Positions 22,151 to 33,946 of a stretch of 64,000 nucleotides of DNA are shown here, in pieces. The position numbers were made by a program, and so were the translations under genes. A model generated the notes under the pieces. The model searched no databases and was not told the DNA's origin. It saw nothing but the letters and a program-made list of their open reading frames with translations. How positions within the stretch are numbered: the stretch's first letter is position 1; the number at the start of each line of letters is the position of its first letter. Origin of the DNA: Stratiolaelaps scimitus (taxonomy: Eukaryota > Arthropoda > Arachnida > Mesostigmata > Laelapidae); NCBI GenBank assembly GCA_019614645.1, contig JABWDB010000011.1, forward strand, positions 1,785,501-1,849,500, given 5' to 3'.

Positions 22151-24112
22151 TTACCGCGATGTCTCTATGAGGGATCCAGTAGAGGACAATCTGTTATAGT
22201 CTGTTCTCTGTCTGCCGTAGTTCACTCTTCGCAGGCAGGTGTGTAGAGAGTGCTCTGCCGAAAAGCAGCTGTTAGCTGCAGTTTGGCTTGAGTCGTTTGC
22301 CTGCTGCTTGGCAAGGGCGTTGGTTCCCAGGACGTCCAGAGGACGTGGGCCGGCCGGCCGGCCGGCGTCTGTGCCGTCCTCCAAGGAGTTCTTCCAAGCT
22401 AATATAGTTTAGCTAGCTATGGCACTGACACAAGGCGACTACCACCATCAGCACCGCCACAGCCACCACCACCGGCGTGCTCCGACCGCTAGACCAAGCA
22501 TCACGACCCCTCCTCTTACCGCGAAGGCCCTCGCAAAGCGGCGGTCACAGAAGGCACCCGAACAGAAGCGGCTCAAACCCCCGACCGAGTCTGCCCGACC
22601 CGACTACCGCCGCGTCCTAATAGTGCCCACTGTCGCCATAACCTACATAGGGACTCGTCCCTTGAACTCCCTATAGACCAGTCAGCCAGCCGGGGTGGAC
22701 CTCGAGGTGTGCGGCCCTGCTGCACGCCGTCCACCGTCTGTATAGTATTAAACTCTATTGTAAGGACCTTCTACCTAGCTATCCACTTCCTTTGTAGACT
22801 TGTAGGGCTGTGGACAGGCTGGCTGGCTGGATCGTCGGTAGAACGGTAGCGCGTTGTGGCGCGCGGCAGGGCCGCACACCACGAACGCTGGATGGGTGCT
22901 CTGTGTGAGGGAATTGAATGAGGGACATTGACCCCTCCCCCCCGCGCACAACGGGTCGCAGCAGCCGCAGTGGCGGAAGGCGAGGGGTTGCGGCATTGGG
23001 CCGTGGGCTATTGGGAACGAGCAACGCTTTCAGCCGACTCGCCGTTTCGACCAGCTAGCGGAAGGGAGTTAGTTCGGCTGGGTCCTCACAGGGCGCATCC
23101 CCGAACCCTTTTCGAGCCTGGAGACAGACATCGTGGCAGAACAGCCCACACCGTCCGTTGCGCCCCCCCGTACGTGCAGTTGTATTGACAACGAAGCTGG
23201 AACCGCGGGAGCCGCGGCCGCCGACGACGACGTTATATGCCTTGGCGGGGTGACCGGCGGCCCCCCCGGGCCGCATCGTAGTCCCCAGAAGTCCCAAGTC
23301 ACTCTCTGCCGTTGTCCCAATTCCCAACCGCCCCCCCCCACGACGGCAGGTGGCCGGCAACAGCGACGCCGCCAGAGGAACACATGAGCGGGCAGCCTCC
23401 TGACCGCCTCCCGAAGGGCTCATCGTGGCCGCGCTCGTCGCACGCTCTGCTCGTGGGCACACTCCATATTGAACTCACCACGGACTCACACGCACGTGAA
23501 CCTACGCAGGGAGACGTTGGCAATGACGATAGACAGAGGGGGCCACATTGATGGAATTTCGGTTTGCTTAGAACGATTATACTCGGCGTTCGAATCGAAG
23601 TAGTCTTCAGCGATATCGCCTCGGCAGGTCGGTCGCTGTTAGTCGCCAAGGCCTTCGCCGCCACTAAGCTCACGCTCCAACAATACGAACGAAGTCGATT
23701 GTTGAGATTTAATTTAATAGAAGTTAGACAGATTGGATTCAGGTGAACCTGTACGCGCGTCCACCTACGGCCGGTGTGCGGTTGTGATTGCGATCGATGT
23801 GTGGCGGTTGCCTTCGGAACAATGTTACCATACGTAGACGATAAGCATACTAAGTATATAACGTGTGCAGTTCTTGTACGCATGATGACTTACAGTCGAC
23901 TGGGCCACTCTGTTGAACTTGGGAGTCTTTGCAAGGAGGCACATTGTTCGTATGTACGCACACACACACGCATTTGCTTTATGAAAACATAGCGTGTCTT
24001 GAGTATATTCGCCAGTGTTTTAAAGGGGTGTGGGGTGCCATACTTATAATCCAATATCCGTAAGTGTGCACTTAGGGAAAATGTAGGTGTACAGTGCGGG
24101 GTGCGTCCGTGT
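22151..24112. other. GC-rich stretch, one small ATG frame
   Basis: Apart from the His-rich frame listed separately, I see a (GGCC)n run at 22351-22366 and polyC/polyG runs near 22928-22940 and 23330-23340. Frames are open on both strands at 22.9-23.9 kb with no splice support. Confidence 0.35.
22419..22676 (+). CDS. Small ATG frame with His-rich N-terminus, unrecognised
   Basis: An ATG with G at both -3 and +4 opens 85 codons. Residues 6-19 are His/Arg-rich (GDYHHQHRHSHHHRR), the middle is Lys/Arg/Pro-rich, and the C-end is more hydrophobic. An ATTAAA, a variant polyadenylation signal, lies about 70 bases after the stop. The His run comes from a CAC/CAG-rich stretch and could be a simple-repeat artefact. 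There is no family match and no partner exon. Confidence 0.15.
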   Translation: MALTQGDYHHQHRHSHHHRRAPTARPSITTPPLTAKALAKRRSQKAPEQKRLKPPTESARPDYRRVLIVPTVAITYIGTRPLNSL

Positions 24113-24301
24113 GCTCCTGCCTTGCCATCGGGGGAAGGGGCCACGTAAATAGGTGCCTACACGGGTTCGAATCTCCGAGTAGCACATTTGCATTTAAGAA
24201 AATGGGTAGTCTGTCTTATGAATCAGCAATGCCGAAGTCAAGCGGTTGTACCGCGGACGTAATTTCTTAATTAATTTTTGAGGCTGAGAATCAGCCCGGA
24301 A
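24113..24301 (+). mobile_element. Short interspersed repeat family 2, copy 1
   Basis: The segment aligns with 39858-40010: a shared leader (CTTGC-A-CGG-GGA), a B-box-like GGGTTCGAATCTC at 24158-24170, ACATTTGCATTTAA, a CTTATGAA-like block, TACCGCGGACGT, and a terminal hairpin GGCTGA-GAA-TCAGCC at 24282-24296. The RNA polymerase III B-box resemblance suggests a tRNA-derived SINE, although no clear A box is visible. This copy has two insertions relative to copy 2. A family 1 SINE begins directly after it. Confidence 0.55.
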
Positions 24302-24441
24302 AATTGACCTCGGACGGCTAAGTCTCTGGCTATTGGAAGCCAGAGGCCGTAGGTTCGAGCCCTGCTGTGTGACATATAAGAGAGCTTAAGCATTGTAAAA
24401 TTGCAGCTCCTTTAATAAACCAATAAAGCCTTTACCTTTAC
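24302..24441 (+). mobile_element. tRNA-derived SINE, family 1, copy 1
   Basis: The head ACCTCGGACGGCTAAG resembles the A-box region of a class II (Leu/Ser-type) tRNA. A perfect B box, GGTTCGAGCCC, lies at 24352-24362. The body (GACATATAAGAGAGCTTAAG, then CATTGTAA and TTGCAGCTCCTTTAATAAAC) and the tail (CAATAAAGCCTTTACC, then TTTACG) recur in the other copies at 35.9 and 52.5 kb and, inverted, at 47.1 kb. SINEs of this kind are non-autonomous and depend on a LINE for mobility. Confidence 0.8.
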
Positions 24442-27400
24442 GTGTACAGCTAAGAAATAGCATTATAGCAGATACAGTTGATACAGCATCCGTCCAAGCT
24501 ATAAACCCGCTTGTGTTCGCAAGTCGGACACTATTATCTGCCCTAAGTGTGTAGGCGACAAATATCGTATCACCGTTACGTGTGTACGGCTACATACCTG
24601 CATATCTTACAGCGTATCGTACACATGAGCATCTTAAGCTTTAGTAAATTATTCATAAGACGCAGATTCAACAATCATGCCTATAATAATATGCATACGT
24701 CATCATAATGACAATACTAATGACAATAATAACAAGATCGTAGATGCCGGCATAACTATGTACATGAACTGCTGTGCAGTGCCGATGCGTGGTTATATAA
24801 TTTAATATACAACACAGATTATTCGTTGGGAGCATATACACAGAAAGAGAGAGATTACCCATCTGTTGTAGAAGGTAAGGAGATTTACATGTATCTCCTA
24901 GGAAGAGACACAAATAAGCGCCAAATAAAATTATTAGACACGCTCAAATTGATCTATGCGTGGGCAACGACACGAGCTCGATGCCCAACGAATCTACCCC
25001 TCTCTCTTTCGGGACAGGAAAACATCTCAAGTAACAATTTTAGCTAAAACCAATAATCATTATACACTTGTTGATTCTGAGAACGTTCAAAGGTTCATGA
25101 GCGCACACGGTTATTGGGTTCGCCCGACTCGTACGACATGGGCGGTGTATTGCTTGAGTATGTCACTTCGTAGAAGAGGCTCAGCCTGCAGGCCGCCTAT
25201 GGCCGGCCTGCTAGCGCCTATTCCACAGTTCAGCCGCCGATCCAGGAATTGGAATTATACAATTTGTATTGAACGAATCAAAATATCGATGTGTTACGCC
25301 CCGCAAGCGCCCTATTCCTGCACAAGTAGTGTCAGCGAATCTTTCAGCCGGCCTCTGATACACAGTGTTTACATGATGTAAATATATACATATATATATA
25401 AATATATACATGATATAAATACCAGCATATTATAGAATCATAGGCGATTGGGGTGAATCGTATCGCCGAGGTCAATGCAGAGGTTGCCACCGAGAGCGAG
25501 CTAGACGGAGAGAATGCAAATTCAAACTATTCTAATGAATCCTCCACGGCAGACATCAACCTGCATGACTCCTGGAGTAACAATGATTTGCTGACATGTT
25601 AATACATAACGTACGTGCGCAATCCGGCACGTCGCATTATACTATATAATGTAATATGTAGAATACGTATTTTAGGAGGGGTCTTTTGTACAAAACACGA
25701 TATTAAGCTCCTATTTAAGTGAAAGACACTTGTTGCCTCTACGTACGGCGCGTACGTACAGCTGGTACGATGATTCAAGTAGATTATCCGCCTCCTCCAA
25801 CTTCGCGGTGGAACACAACTTCATCTGTTGATGTCATTCGTGTCCGAGGCGGTGGCCACTGCGAGCTAGCAAAGATACAGGCCGCCGTTCACTATGGTTT
25901 CGCTTCGGTTCCAACGGACGTCCGGCTTCCCCCTGCGGTTGAGGTCGACCCGGCTGGCCGAGCTCGTTCGATCAGTTGTACTCCGATAATAGCCAACATA
26001 CTAATAGATACCTGCCCAGTGCAATGGTTATCGCAGCGGCTGCTAATATTCCACGATGCCAGCTAGCCAGCCAGCCAGCCAACGTGCGCGTGCCCTGATC
26101 TCGCCCTTCATCCCTCGCTCTCTCCCTCGATTCGAGCTACCTCGACATGCTGCTAGATTCAAATCCTATTACATGTTATTTATCATGCATGCATTCGTCG
26201 ATCAATCAGCCATAAATCCCCTGCCCCATCGGACAATGGCGGCTGCGGCTGCGGAGATGACGAACAGAGGCTGCTGCCGCCCCCGTCTCTCGCTCCGGCC
26301 GCGTCAGCGGCGCGACCACCTGCGTCCATTTAGGCCGCTCTCAGGGCCAGAGATCAAAGCGGAGATAGTCCTATCGCCGCCGATAGAGAAATGGCAGGCT
26401 TGTGAGGTTGGCGTTACCACTGCTATGCACGCGACTGCATGCGACCTGATACGCAGCCAGAACCTAATAGCCTATCTCGCCGTCTGTGGCTGCCAGACTG
26501 CGTCGCATCGCGTTGTGCCATTGCTCCCACAGCTGAGATACGATAGATAAGCGGGTAACGGGAGAGGTCGGCTGGTGGTCGAGGTCAGTGTTATCAGTAG
26601 ATTGGCATTGGGAGTAATCTGTTTGCCGTTATCATTCATCCAGATGCGGCCGGCAGATAGCCGCGCTTGGCTAGCCTCTCCGTTCCCCGTCTGTGAAGCA
26701 TTGACAATTTCAAATTGGGAAAATCCTCTAATATCTATTCATCTATGCTCCCATCTCGGGCATGGACACAGATAGACGCATGCATGTGTGTGCGCTCGCC
26801 TATACATAGTCTCACGCTGATCGAGTCGAGCGAGGCTCGGTATGGGGGTGTCCAGGACGCGATGGCACGGCCAGGCCTTTGCGCCTGTTTGCGAAAGGCG
26901 GCTGGGCCAGCGGACCTGGTAATGCATCGGCGGAGCGTTGCATCAAGGCGCTGAAACTTGAAGTAAACAACGGTGCACGACATGTCCTCGTTGACGGAGA
27001 GGGATAAGAGAGAGAGAGAGAAGGATCGTACACATCCGCGGCAAAGGCTTGATATCGTCCGTCAACTGTCACGTTCGATTGCTGACGACGTGCGTGATTT
27101 CGGCTTCACGTAACTGCTAGGCTCGTATATGTAAGTGTGTGTGTTCGGCAACGTCTGAACGAATCCTCTCTCGAACTCGATAGTAGCCGCATAGCGTTGA
27201 TTCGTTCGCACGACAGATCGCTTGTCCGTTTGTTCGCTGTATCTATGTTTAGCAAAATTGCATTCGTCCGTGTCTTATCAAACATTGCCGCTTATATCAC
27301 GAATACCGATATATGAACATAATCATTCGATAGCGGCCCATAGTTGCCCGCGGATTAAGCTACGCCGCGCATACGCCCTAACCAAGCGATGAATCTTTGC

Positions 27401-28031
27401 GCAGTTGCGTACACACACGCACAGATGGGACAGGGTTTCTGTTATTATTAATAGAATTTGCATAGGAGTCCAACACCGACGTTCTGCCCCCACCCACCTC
27501 ACGCCTCTCTAAATACAGTCGTATAGCTGTGGTGCAGATCGCTCCATGCGGTGCACGCCCTTTGCATAACTAGCAATTTCCGCCTGATGACGTACAGCCG
27601 TTGCGGTGATGCCAGTTGCAAGAGGATCTATCGATGGGTGTAGTACCGTTCAGGATCGATATTATAGGATGGAGCAACGGAGGCGAAGATACACGGGGTA
27701 GTTAGATTGAGAGAATTATACTGCACAGACGGGAGTAACTGGGAAGCATTTTGAGTCGTCGATGCTTGAGAAGACCCGGCCCCGTTTCATTTCGCCCCCG
27801 CCATCGAGGTCACGGCCGAGGGCGAGGTCACGCCAGACATCGCTTAGCCCACCGGTTCCGTTGACGCCAACGATGAGGTGTCGAACGGTGAGATCGGATC
27901 TCGGATCACTCCGGACGGAGTGAACGCGTACAGCGGCAGGAGATGGAGGCGCGCCGGCGAGTGCTGCGATGCCGTGTTAGCGATGTCGGAACGCGAGAAT
28001 GAATGGAGTTCGGGGCCGCGAAGGGGAGCTG
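24442..28031. other. AT-richer stretch, no supported gene
   Basis: Includes TA-rich patches near 25382-25412, a (CCAG)n run at 26060-26080 and a GA run at 27008-27022. A pair of AGGTCA half-sites at 27807 and 27825 is described separately. Open frames are short and unsupported. Confidence 0.45.
27805..27832 (+). promoter_or_regulatory. Direct repeat of AGGTCA (possible nuclear-receptor half-sites)
   Basis: CGAGGTCACG occurs twice, 18 bp apart (AGGTCA at 27807-27812 and 27825-27830). AGGTCA is the core half-site of nuclear receptors, and monomeric receptors of the FTZ-F1/ERR type prefer a 5' extension. Here the 5' flanks are TCG and GCG, not the preferred TCA. The 12-bp spacing is not a standard dimer arrangement. 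Function is speculative. Confidence 0.15.
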
Positions 28032-28059
28032 GGAAAACCCAACCCGGGTTGGGTTTTCC
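28032..28059. repeat. Perfect 28-bp palindrome
   Basis: GGAAAACCCAACCC is followed immediately by its exact reverse complement with no spacer, centred at 28045/28046. The symmetry ends abruptly on both sides. It could extrude as a cruciform, be a dimeric protein-binding site, or be the scar of an inverted duplication. No associated gene was seen. Confidence 0.9.
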
Positions 28060-29957
28060 TGGGTCGTTCCAGGGTCCGCCAGGGAAGTCTGACTGACGCT
28101 GAAACATTATCTGATCCCGACCCCCCCGCTAAGGAGTCCCGCTAAAAGTGATGGGGCCTGCCTTAGGGCCTGCCGTGCTATAGACCCGATGCGCTCGGTA
28201 GCTGCCGATCCGTCGCTCGTTAGGTGGTAATTTGCCCTGGCATGATCGCACGGCATAGCAGCGTGCTTGCGCGTTGCATCGTCTCTGAAGTGCCCACTGC
28301 AAGGCCGTGCCTGACCCTGAGACCGCTATACGTCGAGCAACGCATTGTAGCGATCAAGGTCTACACAGCCTCGATAAAACGATGTTCTGCAAAGGCGCTA
28401 CACACGAGCAATTTGTAGACTTGAAGAATTTGCCGACCACTCGTTGTCCTGAGAGCTGCATTACTCATTCGATGCAGCTCTGCATCGAGGGGTTGTTGCT
28501 TGTGTGTGTGTGTGTGTGTCTATCATGGCTTAGCTTCTTTGGAAACGTTGTATAATCCTTATATTATCCCTCTATGCACTATGTTATTTCCTATACTGAA
28601 CGATAACAGGGGATACATATTTATATGGCCGCGGCTGATGCTTTATCTGCGCGGAACCCGTCGCGATTGGCCGTCAGGACGCTCGATCCCACTACGGCTA
28701 CCTACGATCTACGGTTGGTTTTTCTTCTCGTGTGTGTGCGTGTGTGTGTTCACGTCCAGACCTTCTATTATACTCGGCTGGTACTTCGACTGCTTCTCGT
28801 CTTAGGTGCGCTTCCAACTAAAGGCCGGTATATATATATAGATATATAGTTATATGTGTGTGTGTATATACACATATATGGTGTGTGTGTGTGTGTGTGC
28901 TCATATACTCATGTGCCAGCCTCGGAACGCATTTCAAGATACTCCGCCCATAAGCACCGTACAGGTATATGAAATGGTGGCGAGCAGGAAAAAGGCAAGG
29001 GGTCCGAGATCAGCGCGCGTGGTTTGTATCACTCGCTGGCTGCTATCAGTAACGGGTAGGGCTGTCCTCCCTATGTTGGCCTGTATACGTACGCCCAGAT
29101 AGGCCGTCGCATAGATGAAAGACGAGAGTAACGCACCAGTTGCACCGGACTCGCCGCCGCAGTCGAGTTCATCCGCTCGTGCAGTCGCCGTTCGTCGTGT
29201 TCGCCGGCCTCCCAATGGGCCACGGCAACGTTCGAGACGCCTGTCTCGACTTTCTACCCTTCGAACGAGCACCACCGGTTCCTCCGTCTGTTCACCATCA
29301 CCAGTGGCTTTCAGAGTGGCGATACGTTCGCTCGCTGCAGGCACCCGGCAGGCCACTGAATAGGACGCAGAATCCGAGCGGCAGGCCCCCATCGACGGCC
29401 ACTGCCGTTGGCTGGCCGTTGTCGCCGCCGCCGCCGCCGCCATGGCCCTCGTCCTGTGGCGTCGTCGCGATGCTGGTGAGCCCCACTGATCCTGCTCGCT
29501 CACTGGCGGATGGCAGCCGCCAGATGATCTCCCCATCTCCCTTCCACCCGAGCAGCAGTCGTTGCTGCTACGACAGCGGCGGCAGCAGCAGAACCACCGG
29601 TGGTCGCGTGCGTGGACCGCGAGAGCTAGAGAGAGAGATCGGACGAGTTGAGGGCTCGGGAGCGTTCCGTATGCTCAACTCCAGCACGCGGTCATTTTTC
29701 AAAAGGACGACCGGGTGACGATCCTCTGCCCCATTCACTGTCCCGCTGGTCCCCGCCACCGCTGGCGTCACATGAAAGAGCCACCGGCCAGCGGCAACGC
29801 TTGGCGGACGCCGGGAGCCGACGATGCCGAGGAACGAGGCGAAACACTCGCTATTATCGGACAGGAAAAAACGAGAAAAACGGTCGGCAAAGGGAGGTTG
29901 GCGAGCCTTTACGAAGCGAGCGTAGTGTAGTTCCCACGCATAGTAATAGTAGTAGTA
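28060..29957. other. TG/TA microsatellites, then a GC-rich island
   Basis: TG runs lie at 28502-28519 and 28726-28750, and mixed TA/TG at 28828-28905 including a TGTGTATATACACA palindrome. From 29.1 kb the DNA becomes GC-rich with GCC/GGC and CAG runs and multiple open frames on both strands, such as a 200-codon minus-strand frame at 28934-29536. None of these has splice support. Confidence 0.4.
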
Positions 29958-30080
29958 GTGGTAGTAGCAGCAGCAGCAATAGTTCCCGTATCGCTCTCGG
30001 CTCAGCACCAAGCAACCCCTCGGCCTGGACCTTTTCGAAGAGATGGGGTGCTCTGTGGCGGCGGCGGCGGCGACGGCGTG

Positions 30081-31034
30081 ATGGCGGCGCTAGTAGCTGG
30101 CGCCACCGCCGCCGCCAACGCCAGTCGGCCGCAAGGTTCTGCTACAGCAGCATTGTGGCTCGCTGAGGCGGACCGGGAGAGCCTCTTCGAACGTCGCCGT
30201 CCTCTGGGCGGTTCCCGCGCGGACGATTCCCCGACAGCCCTGCGCCCTTCCGACACTCAAGCCCCCCCCCTGCGGTTTTCCTGCTCGGTGCGTGGCCGAC
30301 GCGTCAGACTTCGGGTTCGGCTAGTTCCTGCAGTCTTCCTTCTCCTCGTCTTCTACCCATCTGGTCGTTCTTCTCGGGGCGCATATCGCACGATGGACGT
30401 CCCTCGGCCGCCGGCGGGCGCGACGGCTCGCGAAACTCAACCGCAGTTCGGTCCGAGCCCCCGACCCAAAAACGCTGCCATTGAGAGTGGTGACCAGGGC
30501 TTCGTTCCATCCATTGAGAATGGGCCATTCCTCGGCGAGCGGTGTCGTCCAACAGGCCGCCGGCTGGGCGCTCGGTGTGTCAGTTCGCCAGCTCGACATA
30601 TTGGAGGCGTCCGGGAGGAACCGTTCGTTCGGCTAACTGAGCATCGCCAGAGCCGCGCACGCAGCCCGACGCGTCTCACTTCGCTCGACACAACAGCGGA
30701 GCACTGCGACGGCGTCAGCGGCAGGAGCAGCAGCAGCACTGTGCGCGATGCGATGCCAGCCTGCCAGACCAACCCAGCCCAGCCACGGGGTGTCCGTGTT
30801 CAAGGGCGAGCCGTCTGCAGCGAGTGTCTCCCACTCGACAGCAGACGGCTCGACAACGAACGGAGTGCCGGTACAAAATGCAACTTGGCAATACACTTCT
30901 GTTCGGAGCAGCGAGACGTAAGGCAGACATTCAGCCACGCAACTCGAATATCTCCGCACGCTCGTAGAAACACAACGGCGAGACTCGGCGACGTGTCGCC
31001 CGTTGGATCTCCTCGATGTGGACCCCTGGCGTGA
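30081..31034 (+). CDS. Longest open frame in the window (317 aa from ATG), unrecognised
   Basis: The frame is open for 359 codons from 29958. The first ATG at 30081 has G at -3 and +4 and gives 317 residues to the TGA at 31032. The start is Ala-rich and a hydrophobic stretch lies at about residues 81-92 (LVPAVFLLLVFY). The rest is Arg/Ser/Pro-rich with scattered Cys and no recognisable domain. Shorter frames are open on the minus strand, and the region is GC-rich, where long chance frames are expected. I see no AATAAA soon after the stop. It could be a single-exon gene, a long first exon, or an artefact of a CpG-rich promoter region. Confidence 0.25.
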   Translation: MAALVAGATAAANASRPQGSATAALWLAEADRESLFERRRPLGGSRADDSPTALRPSDTQAPPLRFSCSVRGRRVRLRVRLVPAVFLLLVFYPSGRSSRGAYRTMDVPRPPAGATARETQPQFGPSPRPKNAAIESGDQGFVPSIENGPFLGERCRPTGRRLGARCVSSPARHIGGVREEPFVRLTEHRQSRARSPTRLTSLDTTAEHCDGVSGRSSSSTVRDAMPACQTNPAQPRGVRVQGRAVCSECLPLDSRRLDNERSAGTKCNLAIHFCSEQRDVRQTFSHATRISPHARRNTTARLGDVSPVGSPRCGPLA

Positions 31035-33920
31035 CAGAGAGGATGCAAGTGCGCTGAGCAGAAGAACGACACCCCCCCCCCCCCCGCCCAACATCCCACG
31101 CAACTGTCTGGCGGAGAACATGGCAAACAGCAGCGCAGGCCGAGGGGGTGAATCACAGTAGTGTACACTGTGATACTTGCTATCTAACCGATGCACGTCC
31201 ACGCATATGAGATTTGTTGCGTCGACCAGCCAACAACGGCAACAAATTCAACGAATGAAATGTTGACAAAACCGCTGGTGCCTTCGTATATGCAGTGCCT
31301 GTATAATAGATATACCACACAATATCATATATACATATATATATATGTGTGTATATATACGGCATGAGTACCCGACCTTTCGAACGTCCCGCTCACAGAA
31401 ACTCCATGTACCAGGCGGTTTTTTCTTCTAGCCAAAATTAATGCGGGCCACTCTTGTTTTCCTACGAAGATACTGTCTCGGTCAGCCCGTCCACACACAT
31501 TGGAACCGACGTCGGCCATAGCATCGTTGTTCCGCCGCCGCCTCCGCCGCCATCTCTTTATCGCACACGGGCGCTATATCAACCGCACCTTGTGGCGCAC
31601 TGGCCACTGCTGAGGGTCCGGCGAGAAACACAAAGGCAGATGGGGTGCATCTCAGCAGAAATGGAAGATACGATATTTCTGCGGAACGCTGCCGTCACTC
31701 ATGGTGTGGCAATGTCCTCAACTCAAGAGTCGGTCTTCCCGACCGAACGAGCCAACCTCATCTACGATCCTTCCCCCCCAAACGCTTGTCTTCGGCCAGC
31801 CGAAGAGGCAAGCGTCGGCACGAGAACAGGGGGCAGTATTTGCGCGGGCGCGATTGTTCACCCGCCAGTGGCGTCCACGGCGGTGGCGGCGGCGGCGGTG
31901 GCGGCTGAGCAGGCCATCATCGCTTGTACTATGTTGGCAGTTCGTCCCGAACGCGTCGACGATTTGGCTCGGCGATTTCAGATACTCCCGCCCCCGACCA
32001 GCCATTGTAGGCATCGGCCACATTCGACTTCACCGGCTCGGGCGTATTGGCCGCGACGACGCCGTCAGCTTCATCGGAGCAGTGGTCGATCGCCGGCGCC
32101 CGGCGCTGCGGTCTACATCGGCCACTGCTGACCGCTAACGTCTGCGGGAGAGCGAGGTTCTTTTGGCGAGTTGGCGGCGAGGTTCTTTTGGCGGTGATGG
32201 CCCTCAACGACGAACGGCACCAGCAGCAGCATGTGTAATAGTCGTTGTACTATGACGATGAACAGCTCAGCTCGATCGCCAGCCGACATCAGCGTCAGCC
32301 ATCGGTCAGAGGCGCAAACAAGCGCAGCGACTCAACGAATATTTACTATAGCACAGTGAAAGCGCCTACAAGCGCGCATACAGGAAAGAAAATGAGGGGA
32401 CCCCCCCCCCCGCCTCGTCCCACTTTTTCGCTGCGTTACATTTCACTTCTGCTCTCCGAAGCATCGGTTTTCTGCGGCTACGCACAGAACGCGTAGAGAA
32501 GGATCAAACTAGAAGGTACTTCCCTTCGGGCGGTTGACGTACTTGCTGTAGCTGGCGCGGTGGCATCTCTTGAACGAGTCGGTGTGACATGCACGCCATT
32601 TTCTTCGATGATATGTGCTACGCAGGCGAAAGTCGGCGCACAGGGCTCGCCAGCTAGCTCCGCTTCGATGGTCTGGGTGGCAGACCAAGCAAGCGAGCTA
32701 GCTACGGTAAATACGGCGGAGCCATTCAGAGCCTACTTGGCCTTCACTTATGAAACCAATGAACTATAATAAATTAGATAGGCCACACATTGAGCGTCAC
32801 GTACACGACTACCGCGACATTCAGCGTTGGTTCTGACCTCAAAGCCTCATGCGAGTCAGCCAACAGAAGGGTAGGCGTTGTGCCGCCGTTCTGTTGGCGG
32901 CGACAACCGTCATCAGCGTACGTTTATCGAAATCGTCTTCGTCGCCGGCCAGCACTCACACTTGAACAAATTCTTCATCCCCACGCCTCTCTATCTCTCT
33001 CGATCTCTCTCTCTCTTTCTTCTGTGTCGATATAAAAAGAAATCGAACTATCCAAGTAAAAAATATCGCCTCGGAGGTCGCGCCATTCAAACTGTGGGAT
33101 TCGTTTGAGGGATGCTCTGTGACGTCCTCCGTATAACGTTGCGCCCCCCTTAGATATTACGCTGTTTGCTTCTTCTCTAGGCCCCGTGCCATGCTGATGC
33201 CGTCTGATTGAGCGGCCAAATGCGAGCGCTATCAGCCGGTCCCGTTACGGAGGCCAGCGTCGAGAATTCCTATCGCCGACAGACACTGAAGCGAGCGGGC
33301 GCATTTCGATGCGTAAACAACGGCGGCGACGGCGGCGACAGGAGCGGCAGCCGCAGCAGCAGGAGCAACATAGACGCGACACTGAAGTCGCTGATTCCGC
33401 TGACTGCAGCGTCGTCATCCGTCAATTCGTGCGAGCAGTTGTCGTCAAATCGATTGTCGTTGTGACCAGTGTGCACATGTGAGCGGGCGGCACACAGCGA
33501 GGTGAGCTGCGAATGTTGGCTACCATTTCGAAAGTCTATGGTGAAATGATGTCAGAGTAAAGATGAGACAGATCGTCCAGTGACAATTCAATGTAATAAC
33601 GAAAATCAGTTAAGTGCGATGGTCGTATGGGATAACACGGGGCAAGCGAAATACCCAAGGGTAGATAGTAACACCTCATAGTAATACCTGATACACAATA
33701 ACATCATTCATTGGCAAATAACACGGACGGCAAATATGCTTCATACTCGTTTATGTACGAATATCATGTACTTATCCGGTAGATGCCCCTGAGCAGAATC
33801 GATGTCAAATCCTTCAACGGTATATAGCTTCATATAGAACACCTTAGAAAACAGGATGACTGAGGCCTCATGCTCTTCATATTTCTATGTCCCTACATGA
33901 GGGTCCGCATGCAACTCGTC
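31035..33920. other. No supported gene; homopolymer and tandem repeats
   Basis: Holds a C-run at about 31072-31088 and a TA run at about 31328-31360. GGC/GCC runs lie near 31528-31545 and 31880-31905, and a 25-bp tandem duplication at 32152-32193. A C-run lies at about 32401-32411 and CT runs near 32992-33018. An acceptor-like TTTGCTTCTTCTCTAG ends at 33180, but every frame after it closes within about ten codons. Confidence 0.4.
32152..32193 (+). repeat. 25-bp tandem duplication, 1.7 copies
   Basis: GCGAGGTTCTTTTGGCG occurs at 32152-32168 and again, identically, at 32177-32193 with the 8-bp linker AGTTGGCG. The identity suggests a recent slippage or duplication event. Confidence 0.85.
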
Positions 33921-33946
33921 TATATATATATATATATATATATATA
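33921..33946. repeat. (TA)n microsatellite
   Basis: Pure TA run of 26 bases. A second TA run of about 28 bases lies at 34764-34792. Confidence 0.9.

Noticed and set aside
33150..33215. Strong acceptor-like TTTGCTTCTTCTCTAG
   Set aside because: All three frames close within about ten codons and no donor is paired, so no exon can be outlined.
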